From the NCBI RefSeq assembly GCF_030699305.1, contig NZ_JAUYNB010000027.1, positions 1 to 64,000 on the forward strand: a DNA stretch of 64,000 bases. Reading direction: 5' to 3'. Shown here one piece after another: positions 7,350 through 17,125 of this stretch (positions within the stretch are counted from its first letter, which is position 1; every line of letters starts with the position of its first letter). Under the pieces are notes generated by a model, which did no database searches, was not told where the DNA came from, and worked only from the letters and a program-made list of their open reading frames with translations. Position numbers and translations under genes: made by a program. Origin of the DNA: Novosphingobium sp. (GTDB lineage Bacteria > Pseudomonadota > Alphaproteobacteria > Sphingomonadales > Sphingomonadaceae).

Positions 7350-10280
7350 ATGAGGGGCAAACTGACCCTGCTTGCTGGCGTATGTGCCAGCGCAATCGCG
7401 TTTCCGGCATTCGCACAATCGGCGGATGACAACACGGCAAACGACGCAGACACGATCATCGTTACCGCACAGCGCTCGAACCAGCGCCTGCAGGACGTGC
7501 CGATCGCAGTCAGCGCGTTCAGCAGTGAAGCGCTGGAAAAGCAGCAGATCAAGAACACCAGCGATCTGCAGCTGACCCTGCCGAACGTCACGTTCACCAA
7601 GACGAACTTCACCAGTTCCAGCTTCACGATTCGCGGGATCGGCGATCTGTGCGTCGGCGTGACCTGCGACAGCGCGACCGCCATCCACCTGAACGACGCG
7701 CCGCTGTTCGGCACCCGCATTTTCGAAGGCGAGTTCTATGACCTTGCCCAGGTCGAAGTGCTGCGCGGTCCGCAGGGCACCCTGTTCGGTCGTAACGCGA
7801 CGTCGGGCGTGGTCAACTTCCGCACCGCGCGCCCCGATCTGTCGGGCTTTGGCGCTGCGATCGAGGCTGAATACGGCAACTACAACGCCGTGAAGGTCAA
7901 GGGCATGGTCAATGCCCCGATCGGCGAAAACGTCGCCGTGCGTCTCGCCGGGTTCTACCTCAACCGCGAAGGTTACACGCAGAACCTGTTCGACAACACC
8001 CGCATCGATGATCGCGACATGTATGGCGTGCGCGGTTCGATCCGGCTGGAGCCGAGCGAAACCACCACGATCGACATCATGGCGCAGTACTTCCATGAAC
8101 GCGACAGCCGCATGCGCATCCAGAAGCAGCTGTGCCAGCGCGATCCGACCGGGGTGATGGGCTGCCTCAACGGCACGCTCGCCAACGGAACCACCAATGC
8201 CAACACCACGTTCGTGGGCGTGCTGACTTCGCGCGAATTCTTCGCGATCCGGGGCCTGCCGACTGCATTGGCGCTGGGCAGCATCTATGGTCCGGATGCC
8301 TATTCCGGCGTGGTCAATCCGGCCGATACCCGCGTTGTCAACACCGATACCAAGCCGTCCTACTTCACGGATGAACTGATCATCCAGGGCAGCCTGGCGC
8401 AGGAACTGGGCGGCGGTATCAACGTCAAGCTCAGCGGCAACTATCAGGAAGTCGAAGTTGACTCCTCTCAGGACTACAACAACTCGGTTCAGAACCGGGC
8501 TGTCTATGCCCCGGCGCTGGCGGCGCTGGCATCGGCCCGTGCTGGCGGGTTTGGTGCCGCCGTGCAAACCTACCTGACCCCGGTCTACAACGCGCTGACG
8601 CCGAACGGAGCTGCTGGTCAGCTCTGCACCTCGCTGGCTGAAGAAACCGGCACCGGTGCGTTTGGTGGCCACCGTGTTTGCAGCATGACCCCGCAGGACT
8701 TCGACCGGTCGAACCAGAAGCAGTCCAGCTGGACTGCCGAAGCGATCGTCTCGTCGGACTGGGACGGCATGTTCAACTTCCTGGTCGGCGGCATCTACGG
8801 CGAGCTGCACATGACCGAGAACAGCTATTACGTGAACTCGTTCGGGATCGATTACTTCACCGGCGTCGTCGGTGCGTTCTCGGCGCTGGGCGCTGGTCTG
8901 CCGCCAAGCTATCTGGCGACGCCGACGTATCGTAACAACACCGATGACCTGAAGGTGAAAACCTATGGCCTGTTCGGTGAAGCGTACTTCAAGTTCAACG
9001 ACCAGCTGAAGCTGACCCTGGGCATCCGTTACAACAACGACGAAAAGACGATCTCGGCCCGCACCACGCTGGCCAGCTTCCTTGCGCCGTTCACGTCGAC
9101 GGATGCCTATGCATCGCCTTATATCGGTTCGTTCGATGCCGATGCGGGCCTGCCGGGCAACCAGCTGTTCCAGAACCGCAAGGTCAACTTCAGCGAATGG
9201 ACTGGCCGCGCGGTGCTCGATTACGCAATCACGCCGGACAACCTGATTTATGCCTCGTATTCGCGCGGCTACAAGTCGGGCGGGATCAATCCGCCGCTGT
9301 CGCCGGTGTTCTCGGTTCCGGAAGGGTTCAAGCCGGAGTTCGTCAATGCCTTCGAAGTCGGCTCGAAGAACCAGTTCGGCAACATCACGCTCAACCTGAC
9401 TGCGTTCTACTACAAGTACAAGGACCTGCAGCTGTCGCGCATCGTGGCTCGTACCTCGGTGAACGACAACGTCAGCGCCGACATCTGGGGGCTTGAAGCC
9501 GAAGCCATCATCCGGCCGACGCGCGAACTGTCGATCAACCTGAGCGGCAGCTACCTCAACACCAAGGTGTCGGAAGACAAGCTCCTGGCCAACCCGCGTG
9601 ACTTTGGCGCGGGCCGTTCGGACTCGGTGATCATCAAGGACATCACCAACGGTGCAAACTGCGCCGTCGCGCCGACCACGGCGGGTAATGCCGCCGGCAC
9701 CAACGGGTTCGTCAACCAGGCGAACGCGCTGATCAATGCCGGGGCCATTCCGGGTGTTGCCGCCGGTGCGGGCCTGCAGCCCACCACCAGCTTCGGGGCA
9801 GGCAGCGGTCTGGCTTCGACCGGGGCGTTCGGGATCTGCTCGGTCCTCGAAGCGCTCGCTCCCACGGTGGGTGCAGCGTTCGGCGGCGTGCAGGTCTATT
9901 CGTCGGGTATTCCGGTCAACATCAAGGGCAACAAGCTGCCCGGTGCGCCGGACTACAAGTTCTCGGCTGGCGTCCAGTACGCTGCGCCGCTGGGCGAAAT
10001 GACCCTGACCCCGCGTGCCGACTTCGTCTACACCGGCAAGTCGACCGGCAACATCTTCAACGGTGCGATCAATGCGATCGACAGCTTCACGCAGGTCAAT
10101 GCGCAGCTGCAGCTCGACGGTCCGGACAAGAAGTGGTTTGCCCGTCTGTGGGTCCAGAACCTGTTCGACAAGGACTCGGTGACCGGCCTGTACGTGACCG
10201 ATCAGTCGTCGGGCAACTACACCAACATCTTCACGCTCGAACCGCGCCGTTATGGCATCTCGGCCGGGCTGAAGTTCTAA
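7350..10280 (+). CDS. TonB-dependent outer-membrane receptor
   Basis: This 976-aa receptor has a signal peptide ending near residue 22 (AFPAFAQ) and a TonB-box-like stretch DTIIVTAQR at 35-43. A plug domain follows, including FTIRGIGD and VEVLRGPQGTLFGRNATSGV near 130-150, then a long beta barrel ending in the aromatic terminus GLKF. It should import a scarce ligand across the outer membrane using TonB/ExbBD energy. The plug resembles the large sphingomonad receptor group, whose ligands are often unknown. No hydrolase or siderophore gene lies beside it to indicate a substrate. A strong ribosome site precedes it and a terminator follows it, so it is monocistronic. It diverges from the TIR operon. 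Confidence 0.94.
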   Translation: MRGKLTLLAGVCASAIAFPAFAQSADDNTANDADTIIVTAQRSNQRLQDVPIAVSAFSSEALEKQQIKNTSDLQLTLPNVTFTKTNFTSSSFTIRGIGDLCVGVTCDSATAIHLNDAPLFGTRIFEGEFYDLAQVEVLRGPQGTLFGRNATSGVVNFRTARPDLSGFGAAIEAEYGNYNAVKVKGMVNAPIGENVAVRLAGFYLNREGYTQNLFDNTRIDDRDMYGVRGSIRLEPSETTTIDIMAQYFHERDSRMRIQKQLCQRDPTGVMGCLNGTLANGTTNANTTFVGVLTSREFFAIRGLPTALALGSIYGPDAYSGVVNPADTRVVNTDTKPSYFTDELIIQGSLAQELGGGINVKLSGNYQEVEVDSSQDYNNSVQNRAVYAPALAALASARAGGFGAAVQTYLTPVYNALTPNGAAGQLCTSLAEETGTGAFGGHRVCSMTPQDFDRSNQKQSSWTAEAIVSSDWDGMFNFLVGGIYGELHMTENSYYVNSFGIDYFTGVVGAFSALGAGLPPSYLATPTYRNNTDDLKVKTYGLFGEAYFKFNDQLKLTLGIRYNNDEKTISARTTLASFLAPFTSTDAYASPYIGSFDADAGLPGNQLFQNRKVNFSEWTGRAVLDYAITPDNLIYASYSRGYKSGGINPPLSPVFSVPEGFKPEFVNAFEVGSKNQFGNITLNLTAFYYKYKDLQLSRIVARTSVNDNVSADIWGLEAEAIIRPTRELSINLSGSYLNTKVSEDKLLANPRDFGAGRSDSVIIKDITNGANCAVAPTTAGNAAGTNGFVNQANALINAGAIPGVAAGAGLQPTTSFGAGSGLASTGAFGICSVLEALAPTVGAAFGGVQVYSSGIPVNIKGNKLPGAPDYKFSAGVQYAAPLGEMTLTPRADFVYTGKSTGNIFNGAINAIDSFTQVNAQLQLDGPDKKWFARLWVQNLFDKDSVTGLYVTDQSSGNYTNIFTLEPRRYGISAGLKF

Positions 10281-10317
10281 GACAAACGAAAAGCACTCCT
10301 GGGAGGGATGCTGATCT

Positions 10318-10348
10318 GGGCCTCGGGGGAAACCTCGGGGCCCTTTTT
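10318..10348 (+). terminator. rho-independent terminator after the TonB receptor
   Basis: An 11-bp stem with two G-T pairs, GGGCCTCGGGG against CCTCGGGGCCC, is closed by a GAAA tetraloop and followed by five T residues. It lies 38 nt after the receptor stop codon. Confidence 0.88.
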
Positions 10349-10440
10349 CGTGGGGCATCGGGGCCGCGATTGTCCCGGATTGGTGCATATCCGGGCGCAG
10401 CGTAGTTGACACGGCCGCGCCGCGGCGGAATGCACCGCCG

Positions 10441-10896
10441 ATGAAGTCTGATTTCGAACCACACTCTCCCGTGGAGTCCTGGCAACGGCAGATGGCGGCG
10501 CTGGCGTTTGACAGCGGCGTGGCATCGGGCGCTGAACAGGCCGGGTTCATCGGGCTGGCGCTGGCTCTGTTACAGGCCATGCCGCCCCCGCTCGTACAGG
10601 CCGCTGGCCGCAGCGCGGTGCCGGACATTGGCCAGTTGCTGGCCGCCGGTGCGCCGACCGAGGCCGCGCTGGCCCTGCTCGACGGCTGGGCAGGCTACAT
10701 GCTGTCCTGCGGTCCGGGTGGCCGTCCGATGGCGACCGTGGTGGTCGAGCCACTGGGCGGAGAGGCCAGCGCCGAAGGGGCCAGTCCTGCGCTGGCGCTG
10801 CTGGGCGCGTTGGCGGCGCTGCTGGCGGGCGATGCGCTGGACGGCGATTGCGGCGTTCAGGTCGATTGGCGCACCGCCGGGGCCCGGCTGAACTGA
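10441..10896 (+). CDS. hypothetical protein
   Basis: This 151-aa protein is Ala/Leu/Gly-rich and I do not recognise it. It has no clear signal peptide. Two hydrophobic stretches, GFIGLALALLQAMPP near residue 35 and ALALLGALAALLAG near 117, could be buried helices or weak membrane segments. There is no obvious ribosome site ahead of the ATG. Support for coding rests on the open length and an unremarkable amino-acid composition, while the opposite frame looks like a shadow. It lies between the TonB receptor terminator and the DUF885 gene. Confidence 0.55.
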   Translation: MKSDFEPHSPVESWQRQMAALAFDSGVASGAEQAGFIGLALALLQAMPPPLVQAAGRSAVPDIGQLLAAGAPTEAALALLDGWAGYMLSCGPGGRPMATVVVEPLGGEASAEGASPALALLGALAALLAGDALDGDCGVQVDWRTAGARLN

Positions 10897-11043
10897 TCCG
10901 GCCTGCCAGCGGCCGTGCCGCGCGGCACCTGCCGGGATGCGGCCGATGGCGCAACCACCGTTGAATATCCTGATCACCGGGGCCGGGGGCTTCACCGGGT
11001 TGGTTTCACCGCCTAAGCTGTCCGGCAACCAACGGGGAAAACC

Positions 11044-12879
11044 ATGACGCGCACAATCACCACCTGTCTTGCCGCGATCGCCGCCAGTCTGATCCTGCCT
11101 GCCAGTGGCAGCCTCGCCCAGACGCCTGCGGTCTCCGCCCCCACTGCTGCCGAGGATGCCCGGCTGACCGCGTTCCTCGACGCCGAATTTGCCGAACTGG
11201 TCAAGCAGCAGCCTCAGCTGGCGACGCGGCTTGGGCTGAAGGTCGGCGCGGACCGCTGGAATGACATCAGCGATGCCGCGGCGGCGCAGCAGGTTCTCTG
11301 GCGGCAGGCCAGCGCCGCGCGGATGCAGGCGCAGTTTGATCGGGCGCGGCTGTCAGCCGAAGCTCAGGTCAATTACGACATCTGGGCGCTGGAAGCGCAG
11401 CGGGCCGCGTTGGTGCAGGCCAACCGGGTCTATCGCCCGCCGTTCTATTCGCGGCTCTATTCGGTCCACAGTCAGATGGCCGATTTTCTGGTCAACACGC
11501 ACAGCGTTGCCGATCCGGTTGACCTGACCAGCTATATTGCCCGGTTGCGCGGTATCCCGGCCGTCCTCGATCAGGCGATCGCGCGCACCAGCGCGAGCGC
11601 CGATGCGGGCATTCGCGTGCCGAAGTTCCAGATCGAAACGATCATTTCCGGCAGCGAAAAGCTGATCAGCGGCGCGCCGTTCGGCACCGGTCCCGATGCC
11701 GCCTTGTGGGCCGATGTCCAGTCCAAGGCTGGCGGTCTGGTCCGGGCAGGGCGGCTGTCGCAGGCTGAGGCCGATGCCGCGCTGGCGGATGCGCGGGCGG
11801 CGATCATTGCGTTGCAACCGGCCTATGAGCGCGTGATTGCCTGGGCCAGAGCCAGCCTGCCAACCGCGCCCAGCGGCCGGGTCGGCGCGCTGACACTGCC
11901 CGGCGGAGCGGACTATTACGCCAATGAGCTGAAGCTCAACACCACGACCGATTACACCGCCGAGCAGATCCACGCCATCGGCCGGTCCGAAGTCGCGCGG
12001 ATCGAAGCGGAGCAGGACGCGCTGGCCCGGCAGGCCGGATTTGCAGATCGCAGCGCCTTTTACGCCGATCGCGCCCGGCGTTTTCCGCCCCGGCCCTATG
12101 ACGATGCCGCCCGCGCCGAGTATCTGGCCACGGCCAACGCCTTTGTTGCGCGGACGCGCACGCTGCTGGCACCCTATTTCGGCACGCTGCCGACCTATGG
12201 CATCGAAGTCGTACGCGAACCGGCGTTTACCGAAGTGCCCGGCGGCGCGGCCCACGCATCGCCGCCCAGCCCGGACGGCAAGCGGCCCGCGCGCACGTAT
12301 GTCCACCTGGTCGGCAACACCGCCGATCCGGCAGCGCTCTATACGCTGATGTGTCACGAGGCGGTGCCCGGCCACAACATGCAGGGCGATATCCAGGTGC
12401 GCCAGCAGGACGGGCCAAAGTTCCGCTCGGTCACGGGCTATGTCGCGTTCGGCGAAGGCTGGGCGCTCTATGCCGAGTCGATGTGCAAGGAAATGGGGGC
12501 CTTCCCCGATGTCGCCGCCGATTTCATGCGGCTGGACGCGGAACTGTTCCGCGCCGCACGGCTGGTGACCGATACCGGGCTGCACGCGCAGGGCTGGACC
12601 GAGGATGAAGCGGTCACCTATCTCCACACGATCGGCCGTCAGCCGATGCAGCGCGCCCGGTCCGAAGTGCGCCGCTATATCACGCTGCCGGGGCAGGCGA
12701 CCGGTTACAAGATCGGGATGCTCAAGATCATCGAACTGCGCCGCAAGGCCGAAGCGGCACTGGGGGCGAAGTTTGACATCAAGGGCTTCCACGATCTGCT
12801 GATTGCATCCGGATCACAGCCGCTGTCGATCCTGGAGCGCCGGGTCGATGACTGGATCGCCCGCGCGGGCGGAGCCTAG
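11044..12879 (+). CDS. DUF885-family exported metallopeptidase-like protein
   Basis: This 611-aa protein has a cleavable signal peptide (residues 1-25, ending SGSLAQ) and the DUF885 core. The motif CHEAVPGHNMQ near residue 438 is an HExxxGH-type zinc site typical of this family, and a downstream GEGWALYAESMCKEMG carries the conserved acidic residues. Members are periplasmic or surface proteins presumed to be peptidases, but few are characterised. A GGGGAAAA ribosome site sits just before the ATG. A second, distinct DUF885 protein is encoded at 26068-27870, so the genome has at least two. It is probably transcribed alone: the regulator gene starts 148 nt downstream. Confidence 0.88.
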   Translation: MTRTITTCLAAIAASLILPASGSLAQTPAVSAPTAAEDARLTAFLDAEFAELVKQQPQLATRLGLKVGADRWNDISDAAAAQQVLWRQASAARMQAQFDRARLSAEAQVNYDIWALEAQRAALVQANRVYRPPFYSRLYSVHSQMADFLVNTHSVADPVDLTSYIARLRGIPAVLDQAIARTSASADAGIRVPKFQIETIISGSEKLISGAPFGTGPDAALWADVQSKAGGLVRAGRLSQAEADAALADARAAIIALQPAYERVIAWARASLPTAPSGRVGALTLPGGADYYANELKLNTTTDYTAEQIHAIGRSEVARIEAEQDALARQAGFADRSAFYADRARRFPPRPYDDAARAEYLATANAFVARTRTLLAPYFGTLPTYGIEVVREPAFTEVPGGAAHASPPSPDGKRPARTYVHLVGNTADPAALYTLMCHEAVPGHNMQGDIQVRQQDGPKFRSVTGYVAFGEGWALYAESMCKEMGAFPDVAADFMRLDAELFRAARLVTDTGLHAQGWTEDEAVTYLHTIGRQPMQRARSEVRRYITLPGQATGYKIGMLKIIELRRKAEAALGAKFDIKGFHDLLIASGSQPLSILERRVDDWIARAGGA

Positions 12880-13027
12880 ACGCTGACCACGCCCAATCTT
12901 CTCCCGCCAAACCATTGGTCCCGGCGGCGCCGCGCCGTGGTCCTGCAACACATTTGCTTGCCAACCCGGCGGGCGCACCATAACCGTTGCAGTGCGTGGT
13001 TGGGGTCGCGCAAGACAGGGGCAATGG

Positions 13028-13732
13028 ATGCAGGTCCTGATATGCGATGATCACCCAATAGTCGCATCGGCATTGGGAATGACACTCGAAACAGCGTTCG
13101 ACGCGCAAGTTCATATCGCGCTGAGTTGTTCGCAGGCACTCGGAAAAGTCAGGGAAATTGGCCAGCTCGACTTGCTGATGCTTGATCTGCATATTCCGGG
13201 GGAAGATCCGCGCGGCAACCTGGCGGCGGCGCGGGCGGCTTGTCCGGGTACGCCGATCATGGTGTTTTCCGGCAGCGACGACGCCCACAATCTGCGGCTG
13301 GCGCTGGAAATGGACGTGGCCGGGTTCCTGCCCAAATCGTCCTCGCCCGAAGTGGTGGAGGCAGCGCTGCGGCTGGTGCTGGCAGGCGGGCGCTATCTGC
13401 CCGATGCGGTGCGGCTGCTGGCGCTGGGCGAACCGGTCCCGACCCCGACCCCGGCCCCGGCCCCGACACTGGCCGGGGCGCAGGTGGTTTCGGCCCACGC
13501 CACCGCCAATGCCACCGCCAACGGGGGCGCAGATGGGCATGCGGGCCTGACCACGCGCCAACGCCACGTGCTGCAATTGCTGGCACAGGGCAGCCCCAAC
13601 AAGCAGATCGCGCGCGAACTGGGGATTTCCCCGGCCACGGTGAAAGTTCATGTCGCGCAAGTGCTTGCAACGCTGGGGGCGGGCAACCGGACCGAGGCGG
13701 TGATGATGGCGCATCAGCGCGGACTGCTGTGA
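13028..13732 (+). CDS. NarL/FixJ-type response regulator
   Basis: This 234-aa protein has a receiver domain (residues 1-120) with the acidic pair CDDHP, phospho-acceptor Asp53 in MLDLHIPG, and Lys in FLPKSSS. A linker of repeated Pro-Thr and Pro-Ala follows (PVPTPTPAPAPT). The C-terminal LuxR-type HTH includes LTTRQRHVLQLLAQGSPNKQ and IARELGISPATVKVHV. It should bind DNA when phosphorylated. The ATG at MQVLICDDHP is preferred over an upstream in-frame start because the receiver fold begins right there. The stop overlaps the GTG of the hybrid kinase by 4 nt, so the two form a coupled pair. Confidence 0.92.
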   Translation: MQVLICDDHPIVASALGMTLETAFDAQVHIALSCSQALGKVREIGQLDLLMLDLHIPGEDPRGNLAAARAACPGTPIMVFSGSDDAHNLRLALEMDVAGFLPKSSSPEVVEAALRLVLAGGRYLPDAVRLLALGEPVPTPTPAPAPTLAGAQVVSAHATANATANGGADGHAGLTTRQRHVLQLLAQGSPNKQIARELGISPATVKVHVAQVLATLGAGNRTEAVMMAHQRGLL

Positions 13733-15453
13733 CCGCGCCCGCAGGGCAGATCCACCGCGAAGTGCGCGCGGCCGAATCGCGCATGGAATTTGCCCTGACC
13801 GGATTGCTCAGCCTGCTGGTCGCGGGCACGCTGGCCTATGTCCACTGGCTGTTCGAACCGCTGGTCCCGCCCGCCCAGCTGTGGGGCTGGTCGGGGTTCA
13901 TGGGGGGCGTCACGGCGATCATGATGATCGTCCCGCTGGCGGTCCACATCCGCCAGCCGGACGCGGCGCAGATTGAGCGGTTCTGGTCCCCGCTGGGCAA
14001 AGTGGTGGCGGTGCTGTTCGACCTGGCGGTGGCGTCCAGCGTCTGGGTGCTGCTGCCCTATGCGTCGGAACCGCTGCAACTGCTGATGGTGATCTTCTAT
14101 TCCGCCGCGATCAGCGGGCAGGTGATCACGACGGCCGAATCGATCGGCACCGTGGTGTTTGGGGTGATCGCGGTGCTCGGATCGGCGGCGCTGTTCTTCT
14201 TCCGCAGCGAAACGGCCTATTCCACATCGCTGGCGCTGTTCCTGCTGGCCTTCGGAGCGCTGATGATCGGCACCGCGCTGGTGCTCAAGCAGGCGATCCG
14301 CACCGCGATCACGCTGCGGCTGCGGGCCGAATCGATGTCGGCTGACCTGGCCGATGCGCTGGCCGCCACCCATGCCGAACGGGATGCCCGCGCACGGTTC
14401 ATCGCGGCTGCTTCACACGATCTGCGCCAGCCGCTGCAGGCCGCGTCGCTGTATTTCCGGCAGGTCCAGCGCGTCACCGATCCCGCCCGCCGGGCGCAGG
14501 CGGCAGACGGAGTCAACCGCGGGCTGGCCGAGGCGATGGTGATGCTGGAAAGCATGGCCGAGCACTTGCGGCTGGAAAGCGGCACTTTGCGCGCCCAGCC
14601 AGAACCGGTGGCGCTGGCGCACGTGTTTGCGGCCCTCGCCCAGGAACTGGCCCCGACTGCGCGGCAATCCGATATCGCGCTGCGCTTCGCTGCGACCGAA
14701 CGCAACGTGCTGGCCGATCCCGCGTTGCTGACCCGGATCCTGCGCAACCTGGTCAGCAACGCGATCCTGCATTCACAGGGCCGCCGGGTGCGGGTGCTGG
14801 CGCGCGGCGCAGGTGATCAGGTGGCGATCCATGTGATCGACGATGGCATCGGGCTTGGCTCACAACCGGCTGAAAACCTGTTTCTGCCTTATTCGCAAGG
14901 GCAGGATTCGCGGCGGCTGGGGCGCGGATCAGGACTGGGGCTCACGATTGCGCGGGAAATGGCGCAGTTGATGGACGGCGCGCTGGTGGCCGATCCGCGC
15001 TGGCGGGCGGGCTGTGCCTTTACCTTGACGCTACCGGCGGTGCAGGCCGTGGTGCGTCCACCGGCCGGGCTGGAAGCCGTTCCCGTGGCGGACCTGTCCG
15101 GTCAGCGTCTGCTGGTGGTGGACGATCATTCCGACGCGCGCGATGCGCTGGCACAGCTGTTGCGGCTGCACGGGGCGGATGTGCGCGCGGTGGAGACGGT
15201 GGCGGATGTCGGTGCGGTGCTGGCGCAGGGCTGGGTTCCGGCTGCGGCGGTCACCGACTGGCACCTTGGCCTGCAGGATACCGGGGCAGACGTGGCCGCG
15301 CTGATCCGCGCGGCGGACCCGGCCGCACGGGTGGTGGTGATGTCCGGCGATGCCGCGCTCGCCACTGCCCAGCAGGTCGCTGCGCTGGATTGCGCGCTGC
15401 TGCTCAAGCCGGTGGACGAGGCGGCATTGCTCCAGGCCCTGTCGGATCAATAG
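13729..15453 (+). CDS. hybrid sensor histidine kinase with C-terminal receiver
   Basis: This protein of about 574 aa has roughly six N-terminal membrane helices (residues 20-190) with little periplasmic loop, so any signal is probably sensed in or near the membrane. The dimerisation domain has the phospho-acceptor His in ASHDLRQPLQAASLYF. The ATPase domain shows N-box LVSNAILHSQG, DDGIGLG and GSGLGLTIA. A receiver (LLVVDDHSDARDALAQLL, then TDWHLG with the acceptor Asp) ends the protein. The HDLRQPLQ subclass usually works with an adjacent NarL-type regulator, as here. I chose the GTG that overlaps the regulator stop (GTGA); an in-frame ATG 54 nt later is possible. The 3' end overlaps the convergent secretin gene by 7 nt. 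Confidence 0.88.
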   Translation: MTAPAGQIHREVRAAESRMEFALTGLLSLLVAGTLAYVHWLFEPLVPPAQLWGWSGFMGGVTAIMMIVPLAVHIRQPDAAQIERFWSPLGKVVAVLFDLAVASSVWVLLPYASEPLQLLMVIFYSAAISGQVITTAESIGTVVFGVIAVLGSAALFFFRSETAYSTSLALFLLAFGALMIGTALVLKQAIRTAITLRLRAESMSADLADALAATHAERDARARFIAAASHDLRQPLQAASLYFRQVQRVTDPARRAQAADGVNRGLAEAMVMLESMAEHLRLESGTLRAQPEPVALAHVFAALAQELAPTARQSDIALRFAATERNVLADPALLTRILRNLVSNAILHSQGRRVRVLARGAGDQVAIHVIDDGIGLGSQPAENLFLPYSQGQDSRRLGRGSGLGLTIAREMAQLMDGALVADPRWRAGCAFTLTLPAVQAVVRPPAGLEAVPVADLSGQRLLVVDDHSDARDALAQLLRLHGADVRAVETVADVGAVLAQGWVPAAAVTDWHLGLQDTGADVAALIRAADPAARVVVMSGDAALATAQQVAALDCALLLKPVDEAALLQALSDQ

Positions 15454-17123
15454 CTGCGCGGTGCGATCAGTTCCCCGATCATCTGTTGCGAGGCGGAGCG
15501 GACATCGGGAAAGGTCGTGCTGGCATCGCTGCGGGTCATCCGGGTGAACAGCCGCATCTTGCCCAGGTTGTCCGCTGTCGCCGCCGCGTTGCTGCGCGGA
15601 TCGATCACTTCGGTCCACAGCTTGACCAGGCTGGCCGCTGCATCGCTGCGCGCCCAGGCGCGGCCGGGGACCAGCATTGGCCGGGCCGGGGTGACCAGCA
15701 CCATGACCGAATCCCGCCGCCGGGTGGAACTGCGCTCGTTAAAGGCGTTGCCGACCACCGGCAGGTCGCCCAGCAACGGCGTCTTGGAATACGTCCGGTC
15801 GTCGACCGCTTCGTTCAGGCCCGACAGCAGCAGCGTTTCGCCAAATCCGATTTCGGCGGTGGCGACCACGCGCTGGCGGAACGTGGTCAGCGCTTCGGCA
15901 AAGGAACCGGCGGGGTCGGCGGTCAGAAAACTGCGCCCGGCCTCGATCTTCACGCGCGTGCCGGTGGGGGTGATTTCGATCGGGGTGACTTTCAGGTCGA
16001 TCCCGACGTCGATCGTTTCCAGGCTGGCCGTGTTCACCCCGTTGACGGCGACGCGCAGCGTCCGCCCGACGAAGAACTCGCTCTGTTCGCCGCGATAGGC
16101 GGTCAGCTGCGGACGCGCTACGACCGAGTAATTCTGCCCGCCGCGATTGAACAGGTTCAGGTTGTAGTTGATCTGCGGGATCGAGATCGAGGCCGTCAGC
16201 ACCCGCTGATAGCCGTTGCCGGTGCGCACCCCGTTGTCACTGGTGATCGTCCGGGTTGACTGGCGGCTGCTGCCATATTGCAGGCTGAGGCCATCGAGCA
16301 GGTTGAAGCCGTTGCGTTCCTGCTGGGTGTTCTGCGACAGGATGATCGCGACATCGAGCGACACCTGATCGGGTGCGACCGGGTCTGCGGCCTGTTCCGG
16401 TCCGGCGGTGGTATCGAGCGCGGCGGTCTGCACCAGCGCGTTGACACGCGGGCGAATGCCGTCAGCCACCGCCGGGAAGCGCGCGGCAAGCACGCCCAGC
16501 CGCTCCTGCGCCAGCGCGCCTTCGCCGTTCGCCGCCGCTGCCAGCGCGGCCAGCCGCAGGTTCTCGCCATTCGCACCCGGATCAAGCGAGGCGGCGCGGC
16601 CAGCGGCCAGACTGGCCAGCGCCGCATCCCCGCTCATATAGGCCGATGCCGCCACCGCCGACAGGGTCGCCGCGTCGCTGGGACGCAGCAGCGCCGCGCG
16701 GGAAAAGTGGCTGAGCGCATCGTCATACTTGCCCTGATCGAACGCGCCCCGTCCGGCCATGGCGGCGGGCCAGTATTGCCCCGGCTCGGCCCGGGCAGCC
16801 AGATCGTAACCGGCCAGCGCCAGATCGAGCGCCTGCGGGTTCTTGTCCGCCGACAGCTGGTATGACAGCCCCAGCAGCGCCTGCGCGGTGCCGTTGCGCG
16901 GTTCGCGCGCGGCCAGTTCGGCAAAGGCGTGGATCGCAAGCCTGCTGTCTCCGGCGCGCAGCGCGGCCAGCCCCTTGTCCATGACTTCGCCCGGCGCGTG
17001 CGCGGACAGGTCCACCAGCGCCGGGACCTTTTTCTTCGCGGCCAGCGCGGCGTCCGGCACCGTCACGCAGGCCGCCGCCGCCAGCAGCAGGCCCAGCGTG
17101 TGGAGGCGAAGGGTATGCGGCAT
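15447..17123 (-). CDS. TPR-secretin outer-membrane protein
   Basis: This 558-aa protein has a signal peptide (residues 1-28, ending AALA). TPR-like helices follow (about 45-200), then a secretin homology domain (about 255-475) with VIEVNGV-like strands, TAEIGFGETLLLSGL and the hallmark end TPLLGDLPVVGNAF and RDSVMVLVTPARP. Secretins form large gated outer-membrane rings in type II/III secretion and type IV pilus systems. Here the TPR module replaces the usual N0/N1 domains, and no ATPase, prepilin peptidase or platform protein is nearby. It is the last of four genes reading leftward, 2 nt after the preceding stop, with a GGAG ribosome site. It is probably a partner of the three upstream exported proteins. 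Confidence 0.8.
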   Translation of the reverse strand: MPHTLRLHTLGLLLAAAACVTVPDAALAAKKKVPALVDLSAHAPGEVMDKGLAALRAGDSRLAIHAFAELAAREPRNGTAQALLGLSYQLSADKNPQALDLALAGYDLAARAEPGQYWPAAMAGRGAFDQGKYDDALSHFSRAALLRPSDAATLSAVAASAYMSGDAALASLAAGRAASLDPGANGENLRLAALAAAANGEGALAQERLGVLAARFPAVADGIRPRVNALVQTAALDTTAGPEQAADPVAPDQVSLDVAIILSQNTQQERNGFNLLDGLSLQYGSSRQSTRTITSDNGVRTGNGYQRVLTASISIPQINYNLNLFNRGGQNYSVVARPQLTAYRGEQSEFFVGRTLRVAVNGVNTASLETIDVGIDLKVTPIEITPTGTRVKIEAGRSFLTADPAGSFAEALTTFRQRVVATAEIGFGETLLLSGLNEAVDDRTYSKTPLLGDLPVVGNAFNERSSTRRRDSVMVLVTPARPMLVPGRAWARSDAAASLVKLWTEVIDPRSNAAATADNLGKMRLFTRMTRSDASTTFPDVRSASQQMIGELIAPRSY

Positions 17124-17125
17124 GG

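Noticed and set aside
7293..10628. A 1111-codon frame antisense to the TonB receptor
   Set aside because: The receptor on the plus strand has a full signal peptide, plug and barrel. The antisense translation has no motif and biased composition.
10570..11028. Minus-strand frame opposite the hypothetical gene at 10441
   Set aside because: Its composition is shadow-like and it would run through the ribosome site of the DUF885 gene. The plus-strand choice is still only moderately supported.
13240..13728. Long N-terminal extension of the hybrid kinase
   Set aside because: It overlaps the response-regulator gene in another frame. The GTG at the regulator stop gives coupled translation and a normal membrane start.
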